Assembly (NCBI RefSeq): GCF_022376835.1
Contig: NZ_CP084606.1
Span: 1,172,501-1,236,500, forward strand
Reading direction: 5' to 3'
From: Brucepastera parasyntrophica
GTDB lineage: Bacteria; Spirochaetota; Spirochaetia; Treponematales; Treponemataceae
Length of the DNA stretch: 64,000 bases
Shown here one piece after another: positions 29,196-37,615 of the stretch (positions are counted from its first letter, which is position 1; the number at the start of each line of letters is the position of its first letter). Under the pieces are notes generated by a model, which saw only the letters and a program-made list of their open reading frames with translations, made no database searches and had not been told where the DNA came from. The position numbers and the translations under genes are program-made.

Positions 29196-29576
29196 CTATT
29201 TTCCTTCTCGAATATGCTGAAGACCAATGGTGAACAGTATTCCGACATGCTCATCATCAATCGAGTAGTAAATCTGTTTTCCATCGCGCCGCGTGCGGAC
29301 AATTTTTGCCTGCCTCAGTACGCGGAGCTGGTGGGAAACAGCCGATACGCTCATATCGAGGACAGCAGCAATGTCATAGACACACAGCTCGCCTGACATC
29401 AGGGCGGCCACGGTCCGTATCCGGGTCGAGTCGCCGAGCGTTTTGAAAAAATCACCCAGATCGCACAGCAATTCCTCTTCAGGCATTTTTGAGCGGGCCC
29501 GGGCAACATCATTTTCATGGACATGACCGTTTTCCGGTTCATCCCCCTGGATAATTTTTTCATCTTCATTCTTCAT
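29196..29576 (-). CDS. ArsR/SmtB-family metal-sensing repressor
   Basis: A 126-residue winged-helix repressor that should release DNA when it binds metal and so derepress the efflux pump. HTH region is ELCVYDIAAVLDMSVSAVSHQLRVLR. The last helix has D-E-H and H-I-R-E eleven residues on, exactly the alpha-5 zinc ligands of SmtB (Asp, His, His, Glu). The ELCVYD motif keeps one Cys of the alternative alpha-3 site but not the second, so the alpha-5 zinc site should be the sensor. A His-containing acidic N-terminus (GHVHEND) may add a ligand. Its promoter has the -10 box seven bases from ATG. Confidence 0.92.
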   Translation of the reverse strand: MKNEDEKIIQGDEPENGHVHENDVARARSKMPEEELLCDLGDFFKTLGDSTRIRTVAALMSGELCVYDIAAVLDMSVSAVSHQLRVLRQAKIVRTRRDGKQIYYSIDDEHVGILFTIGLQHIREGK

Positions 29577-29581
29577 ACATT

Positions 29582-29612
29582 TGAATATATGCTCAATTGT
29601 TCAAGTTGTCAA
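29582..29612 (-). promoter_or_regulatory. Promoter and operator of smtB-like/cadA operon
   Basis: Minus strand TTGACA (29612-29607), 17 bases, TATATT (29589-29584). An imperfect palindrome TGAACA-AT-TGAGCA-TATATTCA (29603-29582) overlaps the spacer and -10 and resembles SmtB/ArsR operators. The expected start coincides with the ATG at 29576, and no ribosome-binding site is present. Confidence 0.75.
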
Positions 29613-30058
29613 GGGTAAATTTGGTATTTATTATAGTTTCAGAGAAAATCTGCATACCGACCGGTAAGTATACAACGAAAAGCCTTTGGCGCTGAATTTT
29701 GGGTGAGTACAGTACTTTTTTTACATTAAGGGGTATTTTTTACGTCAGTCTTACAGGCTAACCAATTTTGGGTGAAGAGGAAAACAGGATACACTTGTTT
29801 CAGGCCAAGGGGAATGTTTGATCTGTGCGCGGGGAGAAAGATTGCATACTTACCGGTAAGTATACAGCATACAAGACGTTGGCACAAAATTTTTGGTTGG
29901 TGCAGTGCTTTTCTTACATTAAGGGGTATTTTTAACGCCAAGTTTACAGACGAACCAATGTTGCCTGAAAAGTAAAACAGGATAAGGCTGTTTCAGGATG
30001 AAGGGTATGTTTGATCTGTGTTCAGAAAGAAAGATTATATACCTACCGGTAAGTATAT
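29613..30058. repeat. Tandem 192-193-bp repeat units, each with an ACCGGT palindrome
   Basis: Palindromes at 29652-29673, 29844-29865 and 30037-30058 are 192 and 193 bases apart. Sequence between them is alike throughout (for example TTACATTAAGGGGTATTTTT and GTTTGATCTGTG). The middle copy is the most symmetric, with an 18-base perfect palindrome. Short frames inside two units encode similar peptides, as expected from repeated DNA. No gene is supported here. Confidence 0.82.
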
Positions 30059-30213
30059 AAGAAAAAAACTTCGGCAGCGGATTCTTGGCGGGTATAATGC
30101 TTTTCATATAAGGGGTAACACAGGGCGTGAAGGAGGCTTAATAGCATGACTTCTCCGTGAACCAATCTCGGTATCAGCACAAAGTTGATTTTCGTGAACC
30201 TGAAGAGGCACCG

Positions 30214-30238
30214 ACTTATTATAATACTTATAATAAGT
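30214..30238. repeat. AT-rich hairpin
   Basis: ACTTATTATAA-TAC-TTATAATAAGT, a perfect eleven-base stem with three-base loop. A second stem GGAAAA/TTTTCC follows near 30254-30275. Role unknown. Confidence 0.65.
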
Positions 30239-30325
30239 GTTGTAATAAGTCTTGGAAAATCCGAGGGGTTTTCCAGGATATTCCATTAAATGGCTTTACA
30301 CGGACAGGCTGGCCATAAAAAAACA

Positions 30326-30350
30326 GGCCGTCCTTTTTTCGAGGACGGCC
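30326..30350 (-). terminator. Terminator of glutamine synthetase gene
   Basis: GGCCGTCC and GGACGGCC pair around an A/T-rich loop; the minus strand continues with seven T. Confidence 0.88.
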
Positions 30351-30379
30351 CGAAGTATTTCAGGAGGTCAAAAGCTGTA

Positions 30380-32472
30380 TTATATGTGGAAGAGCAGGTC
30401 TTCGTAGGTAGGCACAGGCCAGTATTCGCGCGGGACTATCTTTTCCAGCCGGTCCACAGGGGCCCGGAGAGCTTCCATTGAATTGAACACGGTATCCCGG
30501 TAGGTTTCAGCCTGTTTCTGGACATCCTGTTCCGCCTTGGCCGCCTTCCTGTCCGCGTCGAGTTTTTCCGCTATTTTTGCGGCCTGCTCGACCAGATACA
30601 CAATATCGCCCAGTTTCTTGTTCAGTGAGTCCGGCCTCATTCCGGAAGCTTCAAGTATCTGGATTTGTCCGGCAAGTTCGGCTGAATAGGCTGAACAGGC
30701 GGGAAGGATTACCTGCGCGGCCATTTCATACGTGACTATGGCCTCAATATTGAGAATTTTTGAGTATTTTTCAAGCACGATTTCAAGGCGGGCCTCGATT
30801 TCCTGCTGGGTAAGGACCTTGTGTCTGGTGAAAACCTCAACGGAATCTTTTTTCGCGAAATAGGGCCAGGCGTCAACCGAGCTGCGGAGGTTCGGGAGTC
30901 CCCTCTTTTCAGCCTCCTTAACCCATTCATCGGTATAGCCGTTTCCGTTAAATATTACCCTGCTGTGTTTTTTCCAGGTATCGGTGACAATTTCCTTTAC
31001 GGCCGCCGGTATGTCCTTTGCCTTTTCCAGCCTGTCCGCGATTTGGGAGAGGGACTCGGCTACAATAGTGTTCAGGGTAAAGATAGGTCCGGCGATGGAT
31101 TCCGAAGAAGCCACCATGCGGAATTCGAACTTGTTCCCTGTAAAGGCAAAAGGACTGGTCCGGTTCCGGTCGGTCAGATCCATGGGGAGTTTCGGCAGGG
31201 TATTCACACCCAGCTCGAGTTTTTTGCCCCCGTCGGTCTTGATCGGTTTTCCTTCGGCTATCGACTGGAAAATATTCTGGAGCTGGTCGCCCAGAAATAT
31301 TGAAATAATGGCGGGCGGAGCTTCGTTCGCTCCAAGCCTGTGGTCGTTTCCAGCGTTCGCGGCCGACAGTCGGAGAAGGGGCGCGTAGATATCCACCGCC
31401 GCTATTACGGCTGAAACAAACACGAGGAAGGACAGGTTGTCTTCCGGCGTATCGCCCGGTTTCAGGAGATTGATGCCGTCATCCGTGCCTATGGACCAGT
31501 TGTTGTGTTTGCCCGATCCGTTTACGCCCCGGAAAGGCTTTTCGTGCAGGAGACAGACCATGCCGTGGCGGGCCGCTACTTTTTCAGAGTCTGCATGACA
31601 AGCTGGTTCTGGTCGGTGGCCACATTCGAAACATCATAAATGGGGGCAAGTTCAAACTGGTTTGGGGCGACCTCATTGTGCTGGGTTTTTGCCGGGATAC
31701 CTATTTTCCAGAGTTCCTCATTTACTTCCGACATAAAAGCTGTTACATGTTCGGGGACTTTTCCGAAATAGTGGTCTTCCAGTTCCTGTCCTTTTGGAGG
31801 CAGGGCCCCGAAAACCGTCCGGCCGGTAAGCACAAGGTCCTGCCGGGTCGCGTGGAGTTTTGCGTCAACGAGAAAGTATTCCTGTTCGGCGCCGACTGAA
31901 GAAATTACCCGTTTGGATGTTGTATTGCCGAGGGCCCGTACAACGCGCATAGCCTGCCCGCTGATAGCCTGCATTGAACGCAGAAGAGGCGTTTTTTTAT
32001 CCAGGGCTTCTCCGCGGTAGGAAATAAAGGCGGTCGGGATTACCAGGATTTTACTGCAGCCTTCCTCGCAGATAAAGGCCGGGCTGGTAACGTCCCAGGC
32101 CGTATAGCCGCGCGCCTCAAAGGTCGCCCGGAGTCCGCCTGACGGAAAGCTTGAAGCGTCCGGCTCTCCCTGAAGGAGTTCCTTGCCGGTAAATTCCAGG
32201 ATTGCGCGGCCGTCCGGCGTCGGAGAAATAAAGGAATCATGTTTTTCTGCCGTCAGGCCTGTCATTGGCTGGAACCAGTGGGTATAGTGCGTCGCGCCTT
32301 TTTCTATAGCCCAGTCTTTCATCGCGTTCGCGACAACTTCGGCAACGGAGGCGGTCAGCTCAAGTTCACCCTCCTGAACTTTTTTGAGTTCATTATAGGT
32401 TGCCTTGGGAAGACGTTCTTTCATCACAAAATCGCCGAATGCATTGATACCATAAGTCTCGTTAAAGGGCAT
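30380..32472 (-). CDS. glnA: Glutamine synthetase type III (one apparent frameshift)
   Basis: Joins ammonia to glutamate with ATP, the main cytosolic ammonia-assimilation step. Corrected length is about 697 residues, right for GSIII (GlnN), which is much longer than types I and II. Seen are [16 protein letters not shown] at the N-terminus, [24 protein letters not shown] (catalytic-site Glu), [16 protein letters not shown], then [18 protein letters not shown]. The frame breaks at TTTTT 31580-31584 (minus strand AAAAA); one more A restores [21 protein letters not shown]. Such an essential gene is unlikely to be dead, so sequence error is preferred. GAGGAGG precedes ATG. Own promoter and terminator, so monocistronic. 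Confidence 0.93.
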
Positions 32473-32557
32473 ATCTGAGCCTCCTCATTATCCGGAAGTC
32501 CGGAAAATTGCCTGCATACCCCCTTGCATACCGGCATAATTAAATATTTATGCAATA

Positions 32558-32586
32558 TTTATACTATTTTCTGTATATTTGTGCAA
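32558..32586 (-). promoter_or_regulatory. Promoter of glutamine synthetase gene
   Basis: Minus strand TTGCAC (32586-32581), 17 bases, TATAAA (32563-32558), leaving a leader of about 80 bases. The leader holds TGCATACC direct repeats (about 32512-32535) that could be regulatory. Confidence 0.6.
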
Positions 32587-32737
32587 TATCTGGATGCGGA
32601 ATTTCTTCCTTATTTTCAGAAAACGCATTATTTCCTGCATTCCGGGGATTGCCAGGACTTTCTGCGGTAATTGTATCCCTTTTTCAGGAGCATAAACAGA
32701 GGGGAAAGGCCATAAGTGAAAAAAATATAAAAATCTG

Positions 32738-33718
32738 TTAAAATTGCGCAACAGATAAATACTTCCATACAGCGGGGTCTTCCTGCCCGATCCGCCAGAA
32801 AGCTATGGACCGTACGGCATCCCGTTCATACATTTTCGCGCGGGCCGCGATCGATATGGCGTCATCAAAGTAAACAGTTACGCTGACCGTTTCCTGATAG
32901 GTAAATGTCGGGACGCCCTGCTGGCGGGTAATTCCGGAAACTTTCTTGTCTTTGATGAGTTCCGAAAGAGTGACATGCCGGTAAGCCCGGGAGGGGTTTA
33001 TATCTCCCCAGGCTCGTCCGTAAAAAGGCAGGCCCATAACAAGTTTTTCCTGCCCTATGGTCGCGAGGGCATATTGTGAAACCCGATGGCACCAGTCAAA
33101 AGAGGCCACGGGTCCGGGAGCGCTTGTACTCCAGTGTTCGTCATAGGCCATAACAATAACCCTGTCCACGGTTCGGGCAATTCTCGCATAGTCATAGGCG
33201 TCCCGTTCCAGGTAGCGCGTCCGTGCGGGGATCGCTACAGTAAGCATCTTTTCGCCGAGAAGGCTCTTGAGCATGGAAAGAAAAGAAAGATAATGCTCCT
33301 TGTCTTCCTTCGGGACAAGTTCAAAATCAATCTGTACTCCGTCGAAGGGTTCCGCCGCCTGTACGATATCAGTGATAAGTTCTTCCCGGACATTATAGGC
33401 CGGATTAAGTGAAAAATGGGTTAAGGCCCGGCCGTTGTCCACAACAATCAGGTGAATTTTTCCGGGGAACCTGGCAATCTTTGCAGGATCAGGCACTCCC
33501 ACCAGTTTCCCGAAGGTATTCAGTCCTGCCCCGAAATATCCGATGTCGGTCACCGGGGCGCTGTAATCAAAACGGTCTTCTTCTCCGTCCATGAGATAGG
33601 CCCATATTTCGGTGAATACGGAAGAAGGAGGATTAACCAGATCACGTTCATTGAGCTGCGCCGGCAGAACAGTCACGGCAATAAAGAAAAAAATAACGCC
33701 TGATGAAAAATGCTTCAT
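32738..33718 (-). CDS. Glycoside hydrolase family 18-like protein (YaaH/chitinase fold)
   Basis: About 326 residues with a signal peptide (MKHFSSGVIFFFIAVTVLPA). The TIM barrel carries the GH18 motif as DGVQIDFE (DxxDxE, last Glu the proton donor), followed by MAYDEHW and GLPFYGRAWG. The arrangement is closest to YaaH/SleL-type enzymes that cut N-acetylglucosaminyl linkages in peptidoglycan or chitin. In a spirochaete a periplasmic cell-wall role or degradation of external glycans are both possible. Start ATG 33718 has AGGAG upstream; an open frame extends further but lacks initiation signals. Confidence 0.87.
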   Translation of the reverse strand: MKHFSSGVIFFFIAVTVLPAQLNERDLVNPPSSVFTEIWAYLMDGEEDRFDYSAPVTDIGYFGAGLNTFGKLVGVPDPAKIARFPGKIHLIVVDNGRALTHFSLNPAYNVREELITDIVQAAEPFDGVQIDFELVPKEDKEHYLSFLSMLKSLLGEKMLTVAIPARTRYLERDAYDYARIARTVDRVIVMAYDEHWSTSAPGPVASFDWCHRVSQYALATIGQEKLVMGLPFYGRAWGDINPSRAYRHVTLSELIKDKKVSGITRQQGVPTFTYQETVSVTVYFDDAISIAARAKMYERDAVRSIAFWRIGQEDPAVWKYLSVAQF

Positions 33719-33954
33719 ACTAATAAAACTCCTGAGTCTCGCTGCAGACATTTATGTAATATCACTCTTTTATTAATAAAGCAGTTCACATTATGTTACA
33801 TTCTATAATACAGTATGAAAACCATTCTGAAAACCCGCATGCCGGGGAATTGGAAAATATTTCTATGTCGGCAGCAGCCCGAAACTTAGACATACGGCTC
33901 GAACAGACAGCGTAGGGCGTTTCCGGTTACAGCTTCTAATGATTACCCTATTTT
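33719..33954. other. Short gene-free region
   Basis: AT-rich upstream region of the GH18-like gene. No confident promoter or RNA recognised. Confidence 0.4.
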
Positions 33955-34674
33955 TCAAACATGTTCTTGATATAGTTGGACTGTAAAATGTTTCGAATTT
34001 ATTGTTTTTTCAAGATTTAAATCCTGATACCCACGATAAATTAATGACAATAATCCTGGGGAATGCCATTCCCAATTTTCAAGTCCGTCTTTTTCTAATT
34101 TTTTTGATGTAATTAATGCCCATTCATTCCGTTCTGTATGAGTTGATTTTTTGGCAATAAGTGAATATCCAAAAATCTTTAAAGTAGCTATTAAATCAAC
34201 ATGAAAACCACCAGAGGGTTTTTTAGTTGACTCAAATTGGTAAAAAGTTTTTTCAAAAACAGCGCCATAAGAACAATTTACATCATGATTTATCAAAAAC
34301 AATCTAATAAAATAGTCAGGGAAGTTCTTTCCAAAACGTGACTTAGGAAGACTATGATCAACATGATATTTTTGGGGTATTTTTTCCGAGATATTAAAAT
34401 ACTCAAAAAGATATTTATTGAAGGCCGCCCTATATTTTGTATAAGTACTGCAAACCCAAATTTCAGGAATTTTACTGCCCTGCTTTTTAATAATTAAGAC
34501 TTTACCGAAATCAGTCTTAGGCAGAACGCTTATTTCCCAATTATAAGTTTTTGCATGCCGGAATAACCGTTCTTTCGTTGTAGCAGACAAGCATTCTGCC
34601 ATTCTATTCTTTAACTCATAAAGAAGGGATTCTTTCTGAAGATTAATAAAATCTACAAAACCAGGCCTATCCAC
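33955..34674 (-). CDS. HNH-like protein of unknown function, AT-rich
   Basis: A 239-residue protein I cannot place in a named family. It contains YHVDHSLPKSRF followed by LFLINHDVNCSYG, a spacing that resembles an HNH nuclease core (H-V-D-H, then N/H), so a DNA- or RNA-cleaving role is possible. Aromatic and Lys-rich sequence and AT-rich codons differ clearly from the GC-balanced neighbours, a sign of horizontal transfer. Start is GTG at 34674; no other start fits. It stands alone with no obvious immunity or methylase partner. Confidence 0.65.
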   Translation of the reverse strand: MDRPGFVDFINLQKESLLYELKNRMAECLSATTKERLFRHAKTYNWEISVLPKTDFGKVLIIKKQGSKIPEIWVCSTYTKYRAAFNKYLFEYFNISEKIPQKYHVDHSLPKSRFGKNFPDYFIRLFLINHDVNCSYGAVFEKTFYQFESTKKPSGGFHVDLIATLKIFGYSLIAKKSTHTERNEWALITSKKLEKDGLENWEWHSPGLLSLIYRGYQDLNLEKTINSKHFTVQLYQEHV

Positions 34675-34721
34675 ACATCCCTACTATTTCTTCCAAAATG
34701 ACGTATTAACACTGTAATTGC

Positions 34722-35895
34722 CTATTTACCGGATGCGGCCCGGCCCTCATTACAGGCAACAATGAGGGGAACTATCATTTCCTGTTCAAGCAGTCCGGCA
34801 TGATGCCCTTTCATTCCCGGCCGCTCTTTTCCGTTCAGGGCCCTATACCTCAGCATTCTGGTCCCGGTGGCGCAGGCCATATAATCGCCTGTAAAGTCCG
34901 CCGTTTTCCCGTGACGGGTCCCCTTCCCCAGCAGTTTTCTTTCAAAAACTTCTTTTTTGAAAGCAGCAGAAAATCATCCCCGAAATACTGCCCGAATTTT
35001 TTTTCAAACAGATCCTTTTTTTCTTCCTTTACATAAAAGGAAAGAGCGCGGTCTTCCATGAACGGCGGCATAATAAGACATTCGAGTATATCATTCTTTC
35101 CGTTAAGCCAGACTGTTTCCGAAATATCAATCAGACCATGGTCAGCCGAGATAATAAAAAGAGTATCGCCGGTATTTCCGGCAAGGTTTTCCACGCAGGC
35201 GTCTATATTCCGGATGACTGCCTTCGCTTCATCTGAATAGCAGCCGGTCTCATGCATAGTCGCGTCAGGCTCTGGCCAGTAAGCCATAATGAATTTTTCT
35301 CCGGGCCTGGAACAGAGCGAGGCCACTCCGGAACAGAGCGTTTCAACAGTTTCCGCATGCACGCGTACCGCAGGCGAATCCGGGATGCGGACAAAGGAGG
35401 GACTGACCAAATAGGTCTGCACAGCATTATTCCGGGCATCCCGGATCTGTTCAAAAACAGTTTTAAACGGCATCAGGGTATGGGCAGCATGGGGGCCGCC
35501 AGCGGATTTTCCGGTTATACTGTCCGTGTTTGAAAAAACGTCTATTGCTCTGCCGTATTCCCTGAAAAAAGAGACCATCCGAGCCAGCCATGTTCGTTCG
35601 GGGAGAGTCCCGAATAATATGACATTGTCGCGGCGACAGTTGTCGGCGGAAATACGGAAGTGATCCGCTTTATGGCATGGTTCAGAAGGAAGCCAGAAGG
35701 CAGCGCGTTTTTTGCGAGCATATCGGCGCCCATGCCGTCGAAAATCATAAGCACTATATTTTTGCGGCGTTTTTCAAGGTATTGTGTAAGAACATCCAGC
35801 TCATGGTAGTTTGCGGGAACATTGTAGTACCCCAGTATTGAAGAAACGAGATTTAAAATACTGTTCGAATAATCGGGAAAAACTATTCTTCCCAT
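34722..35895 (-). CDS. Alkaline phosphatase superfamily phosphodiesterase/metalloenzyme (two apparent frameshifts)
   Basis: About 390 residues after correction. Family marks are the metal-binding IVLMIFDGMGADML (Asp), the nucleophile Thr in VFPPTTVAATMSYYSG with SPNEHGWLGW, later ISADHG (Asp/His) and near the end MKGHHAGL (His). This is the arrangement of nucleotide pyrophosphatase-like and related AlkP enzymes, which cleave phosphoesters with two zinc ions. No signal peptide, so probably cytosolic. Frame breaks at AAAAAA 35575-35580 and TTTTTT 34953-34958; one base at each joins GWSLFFREYGRAIDVF and SKKEVFERKLLGKG. The C-terminal part to 34722 is included for this reason. Confidence 0.82.
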
Positions 35896-35985
35896 TCCGC
35901 AAACCCCTTTATACGGCCGGAACCGGATCAGTTCCCGGCTTCCGGTCCTGAAACCGTATGTTCACTTATACACTATTTTCAGGCA

Positions 35986-36050
35986 TAAAAAAAGAGGCCT
36001 GTTCAGGCCCCTCATGATTGGACGAAAACAATGAGCCTCCTCGGAGGCTC
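35986..36050 (-). terminator. Terminator region of uracil/xanthine permease gene
   Basis: Two stems, GAGCCTCC/GGAGGCTC (36033-36050) and GAGGCCT/AGGCCCCTC (35994-36013), the latter followed on the minus strand by seven T. Confidence 0.75.
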
Positions 36051-36062
36051 GTTCGCTGTGAA

Positions 36063-37385
36063 TCAGTCTTCTTTTTTTGCAGCTTCCGCGGCAACAGGAG
36101 CGGCCTCGTTTTTATCAACCGTTTTCGGGAGTACCAGATTGAGAACAATTCCGATAACTGTTGCTAGAGCAACGCCGGCCAGTTCAAAGTTAAGGCCGCC
36201 GCCGACCGGGAAAGCCAGCCGTCCGCCGCCGATGCCGACCACAAGGATTACGGAGCAGATTGTGAGATTCCGTTTGCATTTGAAATCGACCCCGCTTTCA
36301 ACAATAGTCCGCAGTCCGCTGGAAGCTATGATACCGAACAGAAGCATTGAAATACCGCCCATAACCGGGGTCGGTATTGTCTGAATGATTGCTCCGAATT
36401 TCGAAATAAAGGACAGTAAAACCGCGATAACCGCGGCGCCGCCGATAACCCATACACTGTATACCCGGGTAATTGCCATAACACCGATATTTTCACCGTA
36501 TGTCGTATTCGGCGGACCGCCCCAGAACGCAGCCCAAGCGGTCGCAAGACCATCGCCGGCAAGCGTCCGGTGCAGACCCGGTTTTTTGTAAAAGTCCGTA
36601 CCCACGACCCGGCTCGTCACCATAACATCGCCCAGATGCTCGCAGATGGTCGCGAGGGAAACAATAACAAAGGTGAGCGAAGCCATCAGATTGAATTTGG
36701 GGATCTGGAATGTCGGAAGGCTGAACCAGCCGGCATCCTTGACAGGCTGGAAGTCGAGAATATGATAAGCCGGAATAAACAGCCCCATAATAAAGGTAAA
36801 AAGATATCCCGCTACCAGTCCTATCAGAATTGGAATAACATTGAAAAAACCCTTGAAAAAGATGGTCGCAATAATAGCGACAGCCAGCGTTACGCCGGCA
36901 ATTGAAAAGTGCACAAGGCTGTAATTGCCGTCCGCATTATTCATGGCCATGCTCATCGCGGTTGGCGCGAGATTAAGTCCGATAACAATAATTACCGACC
37001 CGATAACAATAGGCGGAAGTATCCGGTCAAGCCAGCCGGTACCTGTCAGTTTAATGATAAAAGCCACGACACAATAGAACAGTCCCGCAACAACAGCGCC
37101 TCCCAGCGCATAAGGCATTCCCAGACCCTGGGCCTGGCTCACGGCAAGCAGGGGCGGAATAAAGGCGAAGGACGAACCGAGAAAGGCCGGTACCTTGGCC
37201 CCCGTTACCAGAATATAGATCAGAGTTCCTGATCCGGCTGAAAAAAGGGCTGCCGACGGACTGAGTCCGGTCAATAAGGGAACCAGAACAGTGGCACCGA
37301 ACATGGCGAAAACATGCTGAAAACTCAGCGGGATCCATTTTCCGAGCGGCGGGCGCTCATTGACCCCAATAATATTATCTGACAT
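36063..37385 (-). CDS. uraA: Uracil/xanthine permease (NCS2 family)
   Basis: About 440 residues with 14 expected membrane helices, importing a nucleobase with protons. NCS2 features: LGKWIPLSFQHVFAMFGATVLVPLLTG at the N-terminus, ATICEHLGDVMVTSRVVG (helix 8 Glu), LAGDGLATAWAAFWGGPPNTTYGENIGVMAITRV (helix 10 region) and PTPVMGGISMLLFG. The GGPPNTTYGENIG form is that of uracil permeases, so uracil is the best guess. Start ATG 37385 has GCGGAGG upstream; a longer frame from 37433 lacks support. The tail is Ala/Lys/Glu-rich. It is monocistronic. Confidence 0.92.
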   Translation of the reverse strand: MSDNIIGVNERPPLGKWIPLSFQHVFAMFGATVLVPLLTGLSPSAALFSAGSGTLIYILVTGAKVPAFLGSSFAFIPPLLAVSQAQGLGMPYALGGAVVAGLFYCVVAFIIKLTGTGWLDRILPPIVIGSVIIVIGLNLAPTAMSMAMNNADGNYSLVHFSIAGVTLAVAIIATIFFKGFFNVIPILIGLVAGYLFTFIMGLFIPAYHILDFQPVKDAGWFSLPTFQIPKFNLMASLTFVIVSLATICEHLGDVMVTSRVVGTDFYKKPGLHRTLAGDGLATAWAAFWGGPPNTTYGENIGVMAITRVYSVWVIGGAAVIAVLLSFISKFGAIIQTIPTPVMGGISMLLFGIIASSGLRTIVESGVDFKCKRNLTICSVILVVGIGGGRLAFPVGGGLNFELAGVALATVIGIVLNLVLPKTVDKNEAAPVAAEAAKKED

Positions 37386-37560
37386 ACTCAACCTCCGCCA
37401 GCCAGAATAGCATAAACAAAACCAACACAGCAAGTTATCCGCGGGTTCATTTCCATATATTTTATGGAAGATTTAAAGCTGCGCAGCGTCTTTACACGGC
37501 AGTTGCGGGTGAAGCAAAGCTTCTCTCCCCAAACTGCTGCATATTCGCTGCATACAAAAA

Positions 37561-37588
37561 AAGTCCGGCAGGATTTCCTGCCGGACTT
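37561..37588 (-). terminator. Terminator of amylase gene
   Basis: AAGTCCGGCAGGA and TCCTGCCGGACTT form a thirteen-base stem, followed on the minus strand by a T run. Confidence 0.9.
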
Positions 37589-37615
37589 GAAGTTTCACAG
37601 AATCAGCGGACTATC

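Noticed and set aside
27215-29302. Longer N-terminus for the metal ATPase from 29302
   Set aside because: It would overlap the smtB-like gene by about 100 bases; the ATG at 29194 has a ribosome-binding site and sits one base after the regulator stop.
29726-30107. Two similar short minus-strand frames that encode related peptides
   Set aside because: They lie in the 192-bp tandem units, so the similarity follows from repeated DNA; no ribosome-binding sites, and the palindromes run through them.
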